Origin: CAZSXU01 sp964610505
GTDB taxonomy: Bacteria > Arandabacterota > Arandabacteria > JAGLYR01
Assembly (NCBI GenBank): GCA_964610505.1
Contig: CAZSXU010000036.1
Location: 1-33,164 of the forward strand
DNA length: 33,164 bases
Reading direction: 5' to 3'
This document shows positions 31,928-33,164 of the stretch, piece after piece (positions within the stretch are counted from its first letter, which is position 1; the number at the start of each line of letters is the position of its first letter). A program made the translations under genes and the position numbers. A model generated the notes under the pieces. It saw only the letters and a list, made by a program, of their open reading frames with translations. It did not search any database and had not been told where the DNA came from.

Positions 31928-32818
31928 ATGAAGACGCCACCCCGGTCTCTCCGGAAGAAATTCGTTCTGAAGTTCGCGCCAAAGCTGTCTGCGACGCTCA
32001 CGATGAACAAGTACGTGAAAACGTGGCTGGTCCCGCGAGATCTGGATTCCGGCCGCGAGACGCCGTTTGTACCCACCCAGCGACTGGGGCACGACGGCAT
32101 TGATATGCGCGTGCCCGAGCAGATCGAGCGCCTGGAGAGGTGGCGAAGCTCGTACTTGCCTGTGTTCAAGGCGTTACGAGAGGACCCCGCCGTCAACACC
32201 TGGTATCCGGGGCGAGACTATCTGCACAACGGCGGCTATCCGACTCCGGACGCGGAAGTCTACGCCGCGATGATCCTGGACTACCGACCCCGGAACATCA
32301 TCGAAATCGGCGGAGGATTCAGCACGATCATCGCAAGGAAGATGATCACACAACTGGGCGCCGAGTGCGGCCTTCTGGTGATCGATCCCGAACCGAGAAC
32401 GGATATTGAGGAGGTTGCGGATTCGATTCTCTACAGTCTGGTGGAGGATGTGGATCCGAGCCGGCTGCCCCTGGGGGAACGGACACTCGTGTTTGTCGAT
32501 TCGAGTCACGTGACTCGCCCGGGAGGGGATATTCCCTTCCTCTACAACAGGCTGCTTCCCGCTCTGCCGTCGGGAACGCTCGTGCATGTGCACGACGTTT
32601 ACATCCCTTACGAATACCCGTGGGACTGCCGCAAGTGGCTCTTTTCCGAACAGTACGTGCTTCAGGCGTTGTTGGCTCATTCACCCAGACATCGGGTTGC
32701 GCTGGCGACTCATTTTCTGACCCGCGAGCACCCGGGCCCGATGCGGGCCACGTTCGGCGACATCGTGGGCAGGGACGATTTGCACTACGGCTCGTCCCTG
32801 TGGTTCGAGGTTGTGTAG
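31928..32818 (+). CDS. Class I SAM-dependent methyltransferase (Methyltransf_24-like)
   Basis: Predicted product is 296 residues, with GGAGGAG before ATG 31928. The SAM-binding motif I is IIEIGGGFST (about 124-133). A later acidic strand LLVIDPEP and the VFVDSSHVTRPGGD segment match the O-methyltransferase-like Methyltransf_24 group, and LVHVHDVYIP follows. Basic residues dominate the first 40 positions, but no signal peptide is seen. The family often acts on sugars or small molecules; no substrate is indicated here. The sulfatase-like gene follows 97 nt later on the same strand. Confidence 0.82.
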   Translation: MKTPPRSLRKKFVLKFAPKLSATLTMNKYVKTWLVPRDLDSGRETPFVPTQRLGHDGIDMRVPEQIERLERWRSSYLPVFKALREDPAVNTWYPGRDYLHNGGYPTPDAEVYAAMILDYRPRNIIEIGGGFSTIIARKMITQLGAECGLLVIDPEPRTDIEEVADSILYSLVEDVDPSRLPLGERTLVFVDSSHVTRPGGDIPFLYNRLLPALPSGTLVHVHDVYIPYEYPWDCRKWLFSEQYVLQALLAHSPRHRVALATHFLTREHPGPMRATFGDIVGRDDLHYGSSLWFEVV

Positions 32819-32915
32819 GGGGGCTTGTCCCCGATGCGTGGCACCCCTCGTGTTCTTGAAACCCGCCGGGTCCATGTCGGCATTTGGCAGGTCACTTCGG
32901 CTCTCGAGTGTCCTC

Positions 32916-33164
32916 ATGAAGCGTCTCGTTTTCATAGGGATCTTGGCTATTGCGGTCGTCGTGGTCGCGCTGATCTTCAGGTCCGCCCGGCTCGATGAGG
33001 AGTCGCCGAACCTGCTCGTCATTTCGGTGGACACGCTCCGCCCGGACCATCTCGGCTGCTACGGGTACACTCGGCCCACCTCTCCGGCGATCGATGCGCT
33101 GGTTCGTGACGGGGTCGTGTTCACGCAGGCCGTCTGTCAGATTCCGAACACGGCTCCTTCCTTC
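32916..33164 (+). CDS. Sulfatase/alkaline-phosphatase superfamily protein, 5' part only
   Basis: The frame is open to the window edge, giving 83 residues. I prefer ATG 32916 (MKRLVFIGILAIAVVVV), which places a signal-anchor helix at the start; ATG 32874 in the same frame is possible, and neither has a strong ribosome site. NLLVISVDTLRPDHLGCYGY carries the metal-binding Asp of the superfamily. The downstream motif reads TAPSF where classical sulfatases have C-x-P-S-R, so the formylglycine Cys is replaced by Thr. That points to a non-sulfatase hydrolase or a phosphotransferase-like member. Membrane-anchored, active site outside the cytoplasm. Confidence 0.8.
   Translation, partial: MKRLVFIGILAIAVVVVALIFRSARLDEESPNLLVISVDTLRPDHLGCYGYTRPTSPAIDALVRDGVVFTQAVCQIPNTAPSF

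Overview
The window is bacterial, moderately GC-rich, and reads like a member of an under-cultured lineage. Four tandem Ser/Thr kinases with TolB-like and TPR regions, GC-rich lipoprotein genes, a REP-associated transposase and a mannosylglycerate pathway together suggest the FCB superphylum or a neighbour (Eisenbacteria, Krumholzibacteria or Latescibacteria type). That placement is inference; no rRNA or universal marker is present.

Region 1 (1-10.8 kb) looks like a compatible-solute locus. A secernin-like C69 peptidase gene and a GH38 alpha-mannosidase gene run rightward. They converge on a leftward operon: marR, an asparagine-synthase-family amidotransferase, mpgS, a sodium:solute symporter and mpgP. 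Stop/start overlaps couple asnB to mpgS and mpgS to the symporter. A strong sigma70-type promoter with a 10-bp inverted repeat over the predicted start site lies upstream of marR. mpgS and mpgP make mannosylglycerate. The amidotransferase in the same operon suggests that the end product may be the amide, mannosylglyceramide. GH38 could be the hydrolase, and the MscS channel gene just beyond could release solute.

Region 2 (11-14.7 kb) is a scrapyard and transposition zone: a frameshifted mscS, a permuted NlpC/P60-like (YiiX type) gene, a 3' fragment of radC, the C-terminal stub of a kinase/TPR gene, a RAYT transposase flanked by inverted REP hairpins, and the stub of a secreted protein.

Region 3 (14.8-24.7 kb) holds four leftward paralogous Ser/Thr kinase genes, probably read from a promoter near 24.75 kb. 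Two have a transmembrane helix after the kinase domain and two do not.

Region 4 (24.8-25.3 kb) holds an intact tRNA-Lys(UUU) with its own promoter. It is embedded in a family of 40-nt nested hairpins preceded by heptad repeats. A sister copy of the hairpin abuts a broken tRNA at the left edge of the window.

Region 5 (25.3-33.2 kb) is rich in envelope genes: a small lipoprotein, two paralogous lipoproteins of an unrecognised family, a CYTH protein, another lipoprotein, a secreted protein with 38 cysteines in Thr-Cys hexads, a SAM methyltransferase and the start of a sulfatase-like gene. Several have clear hairpin terminators.
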